Assembly: GCA_958510875.1 (NCBI GenBank)
Contig: OY294067.1
Location: forward strand, 251,425,736-251,489,735
Source: Endomychus coccineus
Lineage: Eukaryota; Arthropoda; Insecta; Coleoptera; Endomychidae
Reading direction: 5' to 3'
Length of the DNA: 64,000 nucleotides
Shown: in pieces, positions 11,771-24,651 of the stretch
Position numbering within the stretch: the stretch's first letter is position 1
How the letters are laid out: each line of letters opens with the position of its first letter
Made by a program: the position numbers and the translations under genes
The notes under the pieces: generated by a model
Told to the model about the DNA's origin: nothing
Database searches by the model: none
The model's input: the letters and a program-made list of their open reading frames with translations, nothing else

Positions 11771-12430
11771 ACCTAATATTCAACATTGAAATAGTTTATT
11801 CATGTGTTCGGGGACCCAGATGAGTTGAACCTTATTTTTCTTGGCTAGTTCAGCCAGGGTATCTCTGCATTCTTTGACAAGCCTTGATATGACTCTGGGT
11901 GATTTGAGAGCTTCCAGAACCGACCGACTGTCTGTACAAATATGTATGCCCCTATTTACATACTTTCTTCGCAGGTTTTCCATGGCACAAGTCAATATTG
12001 CGTAAGCGCCTAGAGTCACTTAGATAGTGATCGTTTGCCTTCTTAGGTACACTCCCGCCCCAGAAGCTTGACCTACCTTGGACCCATCTGTGAACTATAC
12101 GAGCCCATCTGGTGGCAGTAATGTGAGAGTTTCGTTACTCCAATCTCCTCTATTCGATTTGAGGATTTTGGTAGATGTGAGGCATATAGCTGGTTTCATG
12201 CGATCTTGCTTCATTTCTAGTATGGGGCATTTAGACATTGCCTCACTTGAAATTGATGAGTGTCCACGAGAGTATTGGTCCAGTGGTCTAGGCCCTTTAA
12301 CCTATAGGCCGTTCTCATGGCCTCAATTTTTATATATCAGTGTGGAGGTGGTAATCCGGGCAGAGCTTCAAGAGCTCTCGTTGGAGCTGACCTCATACCG
12401 CTCAATTTTATCCATTACAGTTTTATAATT
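11771..12430 (-). pseudogene. non-LTR retrotransposon RT-RNase H region (Jockey/LOA-like), degraded
   Basis: Read on the minus strand, the linker after the RT domain contains a GLPPLH-type signature and an AYRLKGLDHW segment (about 12400-12270). It is followed by an RNase H domain starting FTDGSK (12094-12077), whose D is the first catalytic aspartate, with the SGAGVY strand after it. The later part has ICTDSRSVLEAL, carrying another catalytic Asp, and a VQLIWVPEH strand (normally WVPGHxG). At least two in-frame stops and a deletion between the SGAGVY strand and LGAYAIL show it is dead. The RT palm itself is not present at this locus. Confidence 0.8.
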
Positions 12431-12943
12431 TTGATTATGTGAACATGATAATATTGATGGTTCTTGTATACATCACAGTTAAAAAGCTAAACCTCATATC
12501 ACAATTCGCTACTCTTATTAGAGGATTGCCGGGTTCACAGCAAAAGAAAAATAGATTCGAAAAAAACTATGAATTCGACTCAATATTCATTGGCAATATG
12601 TTCATTATGTAAAAACGAGGAAAAATTATGAAAATCAACAGAATAAGATGTTTCTTATAAAATGGCCATTTCAGTGTAGATTATTTGATTTTAAAAATAA
12701 TTTCAAATATACAGAAGTAAAATGGAAGTCAAATTAATAATGTAGTTGAAAGACTGCGTAAGCTATTTACATTTTTAGAGAAATTAGAACATACTTAAAC
12801 AACGAATGTAAAAATGTTTATTTTGCTTTAGGGCAATCAATACTAAGTTATGAGTTAGTGGGTTTAGGTGGTGCATATGACTCTAATCTTGAACCATTAG
12901 TGAAAGTCAAAATCTAAATTGAAGACTAACAAATAAATTATAT
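12431..12943. other. no feature seen
   Basis: AT-rich spacer without supported features. Confidence 0.4.
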
Positions 12944-13765
12944 CTACATATTATTGGGAAAAGTGTCAGTTTAGATCTAATTGCTCCAAGGGCGAGGAAA
13001 ACAATCACTCAAGATCATTTAATTACCAAAGTCCACGCTTCTTCAATTCACTACGCGAATATGATTTTCGCTTTCTCAAAAACAAAAACTCATATGATAA
13101 AATTATAAATACTTATCTTCTAAGCAACAATACCTAATTTAATATATCATCATTATAAAAAAATTCAAATATAGTCTCTAGTGAATGATAATGAATCGCA
13201 ACAACATTCACCTAATTAATAAAACTTGTGTATAAATGTTGATTCAGAAGCTGTTTGTTATTATTACGCACCATTTTACATCATTCAATATACGTTTATA
13301 TATTATAAGAAACATTATTAAAGATTCTCATTATGTTAAAAATATATTATCTAGTCAGGTCTGATTGAAAATTGTATCGTAAACTGCATGCAATAAGTTA
13401 TATGAGCATTATAATGAATTTATTATGTACACGAGAACAAATTTTGAAATGATTATCAAGAATTATACTGTTTTCATAAGTAAGAGCGGTTAAGCATAAT
13501 GTGTAAATTAAGAAGAATGTGCGAATAAAATGAAGTAAAATATAAATATGATATAATTAGATTAGAGGTAATCATAAAATTTCATCAGATTGTTGTTTAA
13601 AAGATACTTATTTATAATTTTACTAAACGAATTTCTGGTTTTGAGAACGAGAATATGTTTTGGTACTGCATTCAAAAAGCGTAGATAATTATTGAATAAT
13701 CTTCAACTAATTGTTTTCTCCGCCCTTGGAAGGACCAAATTGACCCTTTTCCTGGTGGAATGTAG
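12944..13765. mobile_element. long-TIR non-autonomous DNA element
   Basis: The two ends are inverted copies over roughly 200 bp. Terminal CTACAT is followed about 30 bases in by CCAAGGGCG and AAAACAAT on both ends, and deeper in by AAAATTATAAATA. The centre (about 13135-13575) is AT-rich and non-coding. No target-site duplication was identified. By eye the arms are about 70-75% similar, so it is old. Confidence 0.65.
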
Positions 13766-14198
13766 AAGGGTAATCGTATTCAAGGAGTGAATTGTATGGA
13801 CTGTATTGATTTAGCCTGATTTTTATTTGTAATCCTAAATAATGTTTGCTACAATAGTTCAAATAACATAACGCCGCTGGCCATACCGCGATTTACATCT
13901 AATGTTTGTGGTTTGGTTAACTGGTCATTAAAAGGAGGAAGATTTCGAAATTTTATCGTGAATTTTCTTATGAAATACAAAAGTAATGGAATCAATTAAG
14001 TAATTCTGTGAGGCTTTTCATATGCCAGCGAGAACGGACGTGATATCAATAACTTACTCTAAAAAATCAAAAAATTTTCATAAAACTTCATGTTAATGAT
14101 AGATGTATGAACTAAATTTGAAAAAGAGGGTAACTGACGCGCGGTATTGATTAATTCAAGTTTTATACAAAATTGGTTAATGGAATGGTTGAAAATAA

Positions 14199-14695
14199 GA
14201 CAAAGTTTTGGTTCACCAGGTTGGAACAGTGACAACACGTCCTATAGTCTCAGACAGTTGTTTCGCTCTTTTCGTGGACTCGTCAGTGTGGGGAGGCAGA
14301 CGTAAAGTCAACGATCAACCATCTTCGAAACTGATATAATAAAACATCCTCTGAGTGTTTGGCCAACCTAGAGGTTCCAACAGCATCTGCCGGAAAGCAG
14401 ATGTTCCACTGAGAAGGCTCTCCACAATAATACGCATTGACAACGAAGTTCTCACGATTCAAAGAATCGACGGGGAAACAATTGAAAATTTCGCCGTCAG
14501 GTGACGGTTCCCAATAATGCATAGTGAAATAAAAACACATTTCGTGTTAGCAGTCAATAGACAAAGTTTTGGTTCCCCAGGTTGAACAGTGACAACACGT
14601 CCTATAGACTGAGACTGTTCAACCTGGTGAACCAAAACTTTGTCTATTGACTGATAACAGGAAATGTGTTTGTTTTCACTATGAATGGTAATATG
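14199..14695. repeat. direct repeat plus large hairpin
   Basis: A 49-bp segment at 14199-14247 recurs in direct orientation at 14559-14607, where it forms the left arm of a palindrome. The 39-bp core arms 14551-14589 and 14615-14653 differ by one base, and weaker mirror similarity extends to about 14518 and 14690. The 311 bp between the direct copies has a minus-strand open frame (to 14283) with no family I recognise. The layout resembles a foldback element or the end of a larger transposon. Confidence 0.6.
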
Positions 14696-14929
14696 GTAAC
14701 TAGATCTTTGAAACTTGCTAGTTGGACAATATGTAATAATAAATGTTTGAAAGTAAGTATTGTCAAGTAAAGATTGCATTATAATTTAACGAAATTTGTT
14801 TATTGAGAGTGATTATTACAACTGTATTCTTAAATGCTTTTTGTATCTCTAGCAACTCAAGTTTATTTAGGTATCAACCTTTATTTGCTAATGTTGTATT
14901 TTGAAATTATCTATTATGTCAAAACTATC

Positions 14930-15370
14930 TTTGCAAATTAGGAAAAACCAGTTTTAGTAAGACGTACTTGTTCCTTCTTCTTTGTTTCAAAATTCCTATA
15001 TGGGCTGCCAATGTAAATTGCTGGGCACGAATTACAACTAAGTTGGTATATAACGCTTTTTTCCATTTTGTCAATTCTATCTTTATTGTTTATTAACATA
15101 TTATTAATTTATTTTGATGATTTGTAATATATTTTGGTTTCAATATATTTGTAATTTTTATAGATCTACTCCCAAAGTTTGTTCACGATGTATATGGTTT
15201 TCTGAATAAATTCAAGTTATTGGTAGGAATGTTCATTTGATTTTGTCGAGTTAAATTTTGGGAACTAGAGTTATGTATATAGATAAGATTTTCAGTATTT
15301 CGATTTTGTTTTTTATGAACATTTTCATTATTGTATTATTGTTAAACCCATTCATAGAATATATCTGTAA
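14930..15370 (-). pseudogene. Penelope-like element (PLE-C), GIY-YIG remnant, minus copy
   Basis: Minus-strand translation between about 15060 and 14940 gives YQLSCNSCPAIYIGSPYRNF, which has the layout of a PLE GIY-YIG endonuclease: a Cx2C linker, then YIG, then an RxxF block. The upstream half (15226-15365) is an inverted copy of 15645-15790 in the adjacent plus-strand PLE fragment. Stops and frameshifts occur throughout. PLEs encode one protein with reverse transcriptase and GIY-YIG nuclease that nicks DNA and primes target-site reverse transcription; this piece cannot do so. Confidence 0.7.
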
Positions 15371-15469
15371 ATATGTATAACTAGATCCTTCAATCAAATT
15401 TGCTTCAAAAATACAAAATGAAAACAACAATATTTATATACTTCCTAGAATTAACACATAACTAACAAA

Positions 15470-15795
15470 ATAATTGATTTCAATATTTATAGAAAACCAA
15501 CCCACACAGGTATTGTTATGAATAATAACCTCACACCATCTTATACAATACAAATTAGCCAGATTTCATAGTTATTTGAATAGATTAATAAAAACACCCT
15601 TAACTGAAACAAATTTGTACTTTAACTTAAAATAATATGCCAGATAATGAATGGGTTTAACAATAATACAATAATGAAAATGTTACATAAAAAACAAAAC
15701 GGAAATACGCAAAACCTAGTCTATATACATAACCTTAGTTCCCAAAATTTACTTCAACCAAATCAAATAAACATACCTACCAATAACTAGATAAT
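15470..15795 (+). pseudogene. Penelope-like element (PLE-C), RT thumb remnant, plus copy
   Basis: The plus strand encodes DFNIYRKPTHTGIVMNNN followed, after a frameshift, by YLNRLIKTPLTETNLYFNL. This matches the post-palm region of PLE reverse transcriptases (compare IYHKPTHTDTT and HRLINVPLSKDNF in the copy at 17369). The 3' half, from about 15645, is the inverted counterpart of 15226-15365. The two PLE-C pieces are therefore head to head with their 3' ends outward. No intact frame remains. Confidence 0.7.
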
Positions 15796-16595
15796 TGAGA
15801 CATTACACCAAATAGATCCTTAACGTACTTCGCATTAAAACAATTATTTCCGGAATATTACATTTGTTATATAAAGTTGTTGATTTGATAATTTCACAAT
15901 AAATAAGCTATTTCGGCAAGAATGGAGTGGGTGACGAATGATCCTTAGAGTATCCCAAATGATTTGCAAATGGTTTCAGAAAAAAGTTACCTGTACAAAG
16001 ATATTCCGATACGAAATACTTGATTGAGTGGAATATTAGTTGTATTACATATTGTATGTTTACTTAACAAGGCACATTCTCCACTGAAAGAAATAATTTA
16101 TGAAGTTTTTGGTTCCGTGACTTTTAGTCAGTTGGGTCACTGCTCATAAGCAATAATTATCGTTCTCAACCACACGCGTTCCATGTTTTGTTTTATTTAC
16201 AATATTTTTATTACACTCTCCATAAACTTTGACGGTGTGAATAATCATTAATAATGACATAATAGGAAACTATTCTACTCCTTATATAATACTAGTGTGA
16301 CAAAACTTTGCACGAATATAATAATAACCACAGCTCCTACGATAAAGTGAATATTCACATGGAACCATCTTAAATAATCAAACCCGATCGTACGAAAACA
16401 AAACAGATACCAAAAGTGAATATACGAAACAGCAGATCGTTTTATTACATTGAAATGGTACCTACTGATTTTAACTTGCAAAACTCCCTCAAAATCTTTT
16501 TACGCATGGATTTGGGGTCATTAGTTGAGTCAAAAACGGACCTATGCGCTCCAAAAAAAATCGATTTTTTCTTTCCCTTGGACGAAAACTTTTCA
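15796..16595. other. no feature seen
   Basis: AT-rich sequence without supported features. Confidence 0.4.
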
Positions 16596-16880
16596 TATCA
16601 AAATGTAGAACATAAAATATGGTATAGTTCAAGAACAACAAACAATCGTTCTCCTTTGTTGCAACATCTATTTTGCTTAGACACATCGGAAAGAACGATA
16701 TTACTTCTCAAAAAAACATTATATCTAACGTAAGCTTCGAAATGCCCTACGAGAGTTGGAATAATGGGAGAGGAGATAGGAATTCTAATTTTTCCCAAAT
16801 GGACCTCACATGATCGTCCCATGAGAGGGTGCTGTTGGTGGTAATCCCGAGCATGGATATAGATGACTTCATAGGAATAA
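16596..16880 (-). pseudogene. probable non-LTR RT thumb fragment
   Basis: On the minus strand 16880-16760 reads LGITTNSTLSWDDHVRSIWE, the LG(I/V)xxDSxLsWxxHV signature that follows the palm in LINE reverse transcriptases. Downstream, in a shifted frame, VGHFEAYVRYNVFLRSNI resembles the ensuing YFHSxLRYGIxFWG block. The fragment is short, frameshifted and lacks the catalytic palm. The first block is convincing and the second less so. Confidence 0.5.
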
Positions 16881-17368
16881 CATCATCACATTAAGGATTG
16901 TGGGATACGCCTACGTGGAGAAGACACAAGTTTGATAATAGCCAGTACGTTGACTTATCATCTACATTTCGGGAAGATAATTTTTCTTACTTTTACTTCA
17001 TCTTCTAATATCTAGACATGTAGCTCTTTCAATTAAATATCCACCATGTAAGGAAATAGTTTTATTTATGAAATTTCTAAGGATGTTAACGTACAAGTTC
17101 AAGTAAAGATGATTTCTAATATATGGGTAATGATATAAATCTAACTATTTAGATGTTAGTAAGTGAGTGAATAGTACAATTCTCTTCACTTGCATTGGAC
17201 TTTGAAACAACTTTTATCCAGTAAAGTACCTTATCTTACAAGGACGGATAATGACATGTGAAACTACAAGCATCAGATGTTTACGTACGAGGCGACGAAG
17301 GAGCTGAATGTGGAATTTCTAAACTTGTAATTTAATGGTATTTTACGGCCTTGTGAAGTTGTGAAGTT
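16881..17368. other. no feature seen upstream of PLE-A
   Basis: No terminal repeat or hammerhead motif of PLE type was found here, suggesting that the following PLE copy is truncated at its 5' end. Confidence 0.4.
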
Positions 17369-18999
17369 GTGAATTTATATAAATTTATAGAGCTAAAATC
17401 AGACCCTACAATGAAATTCCAGGCAAATATTAAAAATTCTCTCAAAAATATCCAATATATTTTGACTGAATATGAGAAGCCTCGTTTAATGAACATGAAT
17501 CCTCAACCACCTTCTCTTTATGGTTTATTAAAAATTCACAAAGACGATACTCCCATAAGACCCGTCTGTTCATATATCAATGCACCCTGTCAAAAAATAG
17601 CGAAAAAGTTAGTCAACATAATATCAACATATACAAACTTTAAACCTAAATACAGTATAAAAAACTCTTTCCAGTTAATAGAAAAAATAAAAGATGTAGA
17701 ACTAAAGACAAATATCAAACTTGTATCTTTTGATGTCAAGAACCTTTTTCCAAGTATTGCCACACAATTGACCATCACTCTAATTGGAGATCTTTTAATC
17801 CGCAATAATACTTTACCGGCAATAACACAGGAAATATTAAGTTTAATCTCACTTTGCATAGACCAAAATTATTTCACAATTAACGATAAATATTACAAAC
17901 AGAACACCGGACTCCCCATGGGTTCGCCATTATCTCCGTTGCTAGCAGAAATATTTATGAATTACTTGGAAACTAAGATTCTAAATTCCAATTTTCAGCA
18001 CATGTTTGTATATTGGTATCGCTATGTTGACGACGTAATCGCTTGCTATACAGGCAGTAACCGTCAAATAAATTCTTTTCTCACCTATATCAACAACAAC
18101 TTACACCCAAATATAGAATTCACATTAGAGATGGAAAACAACAAGTCCTTAAACTTTTTAGATCTGACAATTTCACACACAAATAATTACTTTTCTTTCG
18201 CTATTTATCACAAGCCCACCCACACAGATACCACAATACACAACACTTCTTTACATCCACAATCACATAAGCTAGCAGCATATAATTGTATGATACATAG
18301 ATTAATTAATGTCCCATTAAGTAAAGATAATTTCCATTTAGAATTGAACAGAATCGTAGATATTGCCAAAAATAACGGTTATAATGTCAAGATAATTAAT
18401 AAAATACTCCAAAATAAACTCAATAAAAAAGCCTTAAGCATAATTTATCCGCAAAATAATAATAATACAAAATCAAATTTCACATGTCTAACATATTTAG
18501 GTAAACATTCACTAAAAATATCTCAATTCCTTAAAAAACAGAATAAAAACGTCGCCTTTAAAACAACAAATAACCGATGCTCGTATATTAATAACTCGAA
18601 ATCTAAAAAAGATAACTTAAAGAAATCTGGAGTTTACAGACTGAGATGTGATGACTGTAGTGCTTTGTACATAGGACAAACTGGACGCAGTTTCAGCGTA
18701 AGGTTCAATGAACATTTGAGAAGTTACAGGCTCAAAAAAGAAGACTCTACGCAAATCACCTGTTAGAACATAACCACAATTTCACCCTTAATCCTGATAT
18801 TCTACATATTCAGGAAAAAGGACATAAACTTAATATATTAGAATCCATAGAAATTTTGTTACACGCAAAAAACAATAATAATGTAATATTAAATGATCAA
18901 ATCGACACATATAATTCACCGCTTGTTAACAATTTTGTAAACACACTCCCACCATTATCCACCCCCATCCCTCAATTTGCACCACATTCTGATCCCTGA
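17369..18999 (+). pseudogene. Penelope-like element (PLE-A) RT + GIY-YIG protein, frameshifted near the end
   Basis: This is the best-preserved coding sequence in the window. From the Met at 17369 an open frame runs 465 codons to a premature stop at 18764-18766. Visible RT motifs are LYGLLKIH (residues 50-57), SFDVKNLFPS with the first catalytic Asp (D122), LPMGSPLSP (182-190) and YVDD (219-222). The GIY-YIG nuclease follows: GVY at 421-423, CDDC (427-430) and YIGQTGRSF (434-442). Compared with the copy at 55062 it lacks 4 bases after ...KKEDS, so the last ~78 codons (to the TGA at 18997-18999) are out of frame. The start is internal to the family, which normally has a longer N-terminus, so the copy is 5'-truncated. 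It is probably recent: no other stop interrupts the RT. Confidence 0.9.
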
Positions 19000-19148
19000 T
19001 ATTTAAGGACATACTTTTAGATTTAGCTTTAGTTGATAACTCCTCGCTTTGATAATGCCACAGTGTGGTGAAACAATTTGTCAGCATTTTTAAATTAAAT
19101 GTTAAAAGTTTTGTGTAAAATTTGAGTTTTATTCTCCAACTTCTGAAG
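19000..19148 (+). mobile_element. PLE-A 3' untranslated tail
   Basis: The ~150 bp after the PLE-A stop is shared with both copies at 54370-55901, including CCACAGTGTGGTGAAAC and the final TCTCCAACTTC. Similarity among copies stops just after CTTCTGAAG (19148), which marks the 3' end of the family. Confidence 0.75.
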
Positions 19149-20427
19149 AAAAACCAGAATGTTGTAAAACGCGTATTTAGTCAATTCAAATAATCTTCCA
19201 TTGTCATCACAACAAGTGTAACTGAAAGTCCCTCCACACCCTTAGCTGTTTCTAATCATTTGCAATATTTTAGTTCATCGTTCTTACTGATGTTAGCTGT
19301 TTCCGCGTACTCCTAGTGAATATATGTTACAATTATCATCCCGAAAGCGAAAAGTTGAGCTAACAAAAAGAGGGTTAGGGGAATTGGTTATCTAAGAATC
19401 AGTTCTATAATTTCTTTATGGGAATTATTGCCTTTGGTTTGGGGAAGAATGATAGTGGTGTTTCCAAAAGTATGAACAAGAGATAATAAAACCTCAGAAT
19501 TCGTATTTCCCTAAAGGAAATGTTGCTTTTAGATTCAATTTTAGTTTCCACGGCTTACAGAAAATATATCAGTTACGGAATAAATTTTAATATCTTATTA
19601 TAATGATTACCTGGAAGAGAGATTGCAGTTCAAAAAATCATTCATTTTCACAAACAACGATTCATCCTTCCTGGCAATCATTGTAATAATTGATTCTATT
19701 TTTTTATATTAAGAGGCTTAAAACATAATATTCTTACATTTCGTGGGTGGAAGAGAACAAAATTACTTAGTCTTGAGTAAACAGATTGGCCCCAACGTTC
19801 ACCCTTTTCAATTAGTAAATGGTTCAGCTTCATAATGTCTAAACCTTTCATGACATTTTTCAACATTTATCTTCCAACAAACAGGTATACATTATTTCAA
19901 ATTGAAAGCTCTAATGGCTTGTAATCATCTTTTTCAATAAGCGATGTTATACATTTAGTTCATTTCATTTCACTTTATGAATAAGTGATGGATAATGAAG
20001 TGAATTAATATGGGGAGCTGTAATAATAACGATTTCCCAGTACAAGTTCAATTGCTTCAAATTTATAGTCCTGAAAGTAATGTGACTAATGAATTAACCG
20101 ATCTGTTAAGAAATGTGGCTGTTATAATTCAATGTGACAAAATAAAGCGCGTATGATTCTGGATAAACTTTATAATCAAATCAACATTTTTTGGACAAGA
20201 ATAACCAAATATTGGTATTCGTATGCAATCTGAATTTCAATCATGAAAATATCAGTAAATAAGTACAATTGTGGAAATGATATTGAAAAACACCTACATA
20301 CTGATAGGATTGCTTTTCAACCCTGTCTTGCTCGACTAGAATGTTTATTCTACAAACTGTTGACAATTTATTAAACGACATGTGATATAAATGAAGTGTT
20401 ATATGAAGGAAGTTTTATTCGGCATCC
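19149..20427. other. no feature seen
   Basis: About 1.3 kb of AT-rich sequence without supported genes or repeats. Confidence 0.4.
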
Positions 20428-21514
20428 AAGAGATAGTCCAGTCGCTGTGCATTGGGGATTTTTATTTTTTCCACATCTCTATTTTATGATTGATTCTCAT
20501 GTTTTTTGGAGTGCTGATCACGAATATGTTAGTTAAAAATTCGAAAACATTTTCTATAATTATATAAGTATATTTTTGTTATACTTTTTTTTTAATTTTC
20601 AGGAATAATAAAAAATAAAGAAATAAATAAATAAATAAATAATTAATTAAATCCTCAATTCTAACATTGTATTTCCCTTTTCCCTACTTCATCCGAAATA
20701 ATTTGGAAAAAAATCAAAAAATCCAAAATTTATAGGTGAAATCTACATATCCGACGCTCGACTTTGTGGCGCGGCTTCATTTTTTCGTTCTTTTTCTTTT
20801 TCTTTAACTCGCGCTGCAATTTTTAAAAAAGGAACCAAGAGGTCGACGTTTCAAGATTAGATAGAGTAGGACCTCTTCCTGCCCATGAATCGTGACTTTT
20901 TCAAAAAAGACCTAAAATGGGCCCACTACGGGCCCAAACATACAATTAGAGATATCTCGAGTTCTACTTATCAAAAAAAGGTGACAAGGGCTTAAAATAC
21001 CCGTAATTGGTCCCATATTTGATAACAAAATTTGAATTTCATGTGAGTTTTCTAACGTAGAAATTTTTGAATTTTTTTTGGACCTAAATGGATTAGTTTC
21101 TCTGGTTTACATGCAAAGTAGTCGGATTTTGGATATGTCATGGAGGGCACCAAACTCTTCAAGTTGCATTTTGGTTTGGGCCATTTTTGGGGCCTCAATT
21201 GAGTTTAATTTTACCAAAAAAGAACCCGAAAATGGGCTTTGATCGAGCCCTCTTGACTTATAGTCATTAGCGCCATTCGAACTTTGCTACCAGCAGTTTA
21301 TTCTTTTCGTTTAAAACGGAAAAATGGCGGAAATTTTCAAAAATTGTCATTCTTAGCTTGTCCAATATCTTAGCACGCATCACGTTTTCAAATTTTCAAC
21401 TAACATATTCGTGATCAGTGCGTCAAAAAACAGGACAATCAATCATAAAATAGAGATGTGGAAAAACTAAATTTTTATGTGTAACTCAATTGCACAGCGA
21501 CTGGACTAAGAGAT
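20428..21514. mobile_element. 1.07-kb TIR element with 7-bp target-site duplication
   Basis: The element spans 20435-21507 and starts AGTCCAGTCGCTGTGCA, with the reverse complement at its end. The inverted arms extend about 135 bp. The direct repeat AAGAGAT flanks both sides (20428-20434 and 21508-21514), giving a perfect 7-bp duplication. The interior (including an (AAAT)n tract at 20618-20645) is non-coding. The first nine bases of the terminus are shared with the element at 59045-59951. A 7-bp duplication does not point clearly to one superfamily, so none is assigned. Confidence 0.8.
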
Positions 21515-22379
21515 TGTAGTCCATATTCATCTATTTCTGGATTACAATTCGGAACTTGAAAACTCTTCTAACCAACTATTTCTCAACATTTGACTGATCA
21601 TCTCAAATCGTGTTGTCAGGCAAAAAGTCTCACTTTTTTTTTCAATTTATTCATTCAGCGTCGGCCTAATTCTCGTATAAGCGCTAATCACCGACCCCAG
21701 TGAGCTATTTCTCCGTTATAGGCCGTCAAGTTATTGCCATTTCGCAATTGGCGCAGTATAGAGCGCATGTAGTCAAGTTCCAATGAGAGAATTCACCAAT
21801 ATCAGTATACATACTAGGAAAGTACAACATTATACATAATTTCCGTCATAATAATTGGTGGCGGTTATGTCATAGATTCGGTAGCCAACCTAGTAAACTC
21901 ACTATCCGATCCTGACCTATTTGAGACTTGTCTCCCTTTACTTTTCCATTCATTAGTGGATCGATCGGACGACAAGTCAAGAGGAACCAATCCGTCCGAC
22001 CGATTCAATATTGTATGAGGGGCTTTAGTTTGCAATACCTCGGCAGCGCGTACGTGCCGTCTGCGGCCGTGTGAGACATCAATCCAAGCGATATTTTCGC
22101 TCCAGGTCTGTTGGATTCAACCTAGGCCCAAGGGGCGCACAATGGACCTAGGCCAGATGTCTTAGTGCATCAGACTGGAATGTCCATTATCAGATTGATT
22201 GTTTGATTGAATAAGATTGAAGCGCCCCAAAATAATATAGTTCCTATTTTCACCACTTGAGTAGTTCAAATCCGTGTGAACAATAGGAACAGCGCAATCG
22301 TCTCCACAGTGGGTTACGTCAATACCTTCTATGGTACAAGGTCTTGACTCTCAATCGTGACGTCACAAGCCAGAGGGTA
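21515..22379. other. no gene seen; possible LINE UTR
   Basis: Non-coding. A less AT-rich stretch near 22030-22160 adjoins the minus-strand LINE remnant and could be its 3' untranslated region, but nothing in it proves this. Confidence 0.35.
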
Positions 22380-22985
22380 CGTTGCAGCATGCCAGCCCTG
22401 CCTTACAGCACAACGCTGTAATACTGACAGTAAAACAAAAAAGATTCCTCATCGTCCTTCATAGGGGTGCCACGCCCAGTAAGGCCATCAATGCTGCAGT
22501 TCATGAACTCTTCTTGGTAGATGTGATGCCTCTGAGGAAGAGTTCCTGTATTCTGTCTAGAAGTTTCTGGGCTGTAACCAGTTCGGTTAATAACCTTGCC
22601 ACGACGTAGAAAAGTGTCTACCTTCAAGGGTGTTCATAATCCACCCTATTACCTCTCGCGTTTGTTTAATAAAGCTCCTAGAGGTTTTGTTTAAGCTCAA
22701 AAATCACGAATGCAGACTCCCTTCCTCTTCAGCTGCTACCCTATAGAACCAACAGCCGAGTGGAGGGTCGTCTCGACAGATCTGCTCATTTGATGAGCAT
22801 GCGGTTTCTCGTGAAGGAAGTAATGCTTCAGAGGTCCTGCCTTAAGATACCATTCTACAAGCCTCTCTAACGTCTTCAACAAAAACGACGTAAGGCTTAT
22901 AGGCCAGCAATCCTTGATGTTTACATATTCCTTCTTATCCGCTTCAGGAATGAAGGTCACATGAGTCTTCTTTCACTTCTTGAGA
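22380..22985 (-). pseudogene. LOA/Jockey-like LINE RT remnant, copy 1, internally deleted
   Basis: On the minus strand, 22960-22740 encodes MTFIPEADKKEY then ISLTSFLLKTLERLV and SVETTLHSAVG. This is the canonical finger/palm entry of Jockey-superfamily RTs (VxFIPKxGK ... RPISLTSFLLKxLERLV). After a region matching MNTLEGRHF, the frame jumps to the post-thumb linker (LVTAQKLLDRIQELFLRGIT ... AALMALLGVAPL). Alignment by eye with the copy at 44.6-46.7 kb shows that the YADD palm core is missing (about 430 bp there, roughly 45137-45565). Several stops and frameshifts are present. The two loci are clearly one family. Confidence 0.8.
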
Positions 22986-24651
22986 GTGTATCCTACCACA
23001 ATACAAGCCCGCGATAGTCAGAAAAAATGTGTTGGCCCTTTTACAATATTTCCCTCACACTATATACTACGTATAGTGAGGGGAGTGAAATTACAAGAAA
23101 GAGGTAAAACTATGTTTTATTCTAATATTTATCACCAGTCACACTCAATACCGGCCACGCGCCATTATGACTAAACGATACAAGCCTCTTTTTGATGACC
23201 TCATACTAACTTTTGTACTCTGCGTACAGGCCTTGTTCTATAGAGGGTATTGGTAACGCACAAATAATCTTGAAAATAGTCGAGATGGATTCACGAAAGC
23301 TTTAAACGGATATGTTCATGATAACGATACTTTCCTCACACTAAGTAAGGAAACTAACTAGAGCATATCAACCTCCTTAAGCGGTTTCCAGATCAGATTT
23401 TTGCTCACTGGTTACCGAAGCTTTGGATATTGAGGAGATTCTATAAAAGAATAACGGGAGCACTAACCGAATTACATTTTTCGGCTTCAGGTCCCATCTT
23501 GATAAGCTGTTTATCCTGGATTTGTAAAGCTGAATATACGTTAATGGCAATGTGAGTAGTCATATTTTCTGCTCTTCAATTAGCATATACTATTGCTAAT
23601 GCGTTTGTAGGAAGTGCATTGTATTACCGGATGTCTATAATAAATACTCATATTCCCTTTGAAATCGCGTGTACTCCAAAATTATTACCACGGTTATTAC
23701 CAGCCGCACCAAGCTCTGTAATGCTAATGAAGCGTCATTTGTATCATCTAATGAAATATCTCAATAATCATAGGTGTATATCTACCGTCTACATTCCTGG
23801 AATGGAGCTATTACGAGCTGTTCATAAGCCATACCAAATTAGTCACAGAGTTGCGAATAATGATCTACTTTTCAAGCATATTTGTGTAGATAGTTCATAA
23901 AACGTAGAAAAAGAAGATTATTGCGAAATCAGATATGAATTATTATTCCGCTATAGTGAAGAGTTTTTCTTCCTCATTCCCATAAACCTGGTGCCTATAG
24001 AGAAGTCAAGAAAACAACCAAAAATTTTCGCTACAAAAGTTGGGGCTCCGTAATTTTGTTCTTCTATGAAAATGAAGATTGTTCAAGTTCGAGCTTGTCA
24101 TACTCATTTGTCTCTCACACAGCTTGTATGATTCAACCGTTCGATTTTGAACAATAACCAGCTAATCGGAATATACTCCTGACAAAATTTCATGCTCATG
24201 GAATTACTTTCGAATATTACCTTCTCCTAGACTAAAATTCGACAAGTAGTGATCATAACGTGGTCATTTTTCTTCAGTACAGTGCTTCATAAAAAAAAAT
24301 TAGATACTCAAAATATAAGTCCTATAAATATTTCGTATTCCAATCTCTCTAAGGTTTCACGTTAAACAGACAGAGCCTTTTTTGGGCGATCTTTTAATGG
24401 TCTGATTTCAATAGTAAAGCGTCATATCAATTTTCGGTTCTAGTTCAAGAAGAAAACCTCTTGTTTAAATGATTAAGAGAAACCTCACATTTTGCATACT
24501 TTTCATTCTTTTATTAATTCGGGGAGTAGTAAACGAAAATATTTCATCTTCTTGACTCTACTTTTTCATCTTTCTCATCTTAGACACTTCTTAAGTATTC
24601 CGGATATTTATATTAGATCTTTTTTCCAGAATTTTGTACCTGAAGCTAATT
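22986..24651. other. no feature seen
   Basis: About 1.7 kb without supported features. The plus-strand open frame 23619-23900 has no recognisable domain and is not called. Confidence 0.4.

Noticed and set aside
12078..12428. 116-codon plus-strand open frame
   Set aside because: It is the antisense of the LINE RT-RNase H linker, which explains the sequence better.
19140..19180. Possible hammerhead relic at the PLE-A 3' end (CTGAAGA ... AAAACG)
   Set aside because: Neither core is intact and no stem II can be formed.
22025..22160. GC-richer stretch next to LINE copy 1, considered as a functional regulatory site or host exon
   Set aside because: No open frame or known motif; position fits a LINE untranslated region but this cannot be proven.
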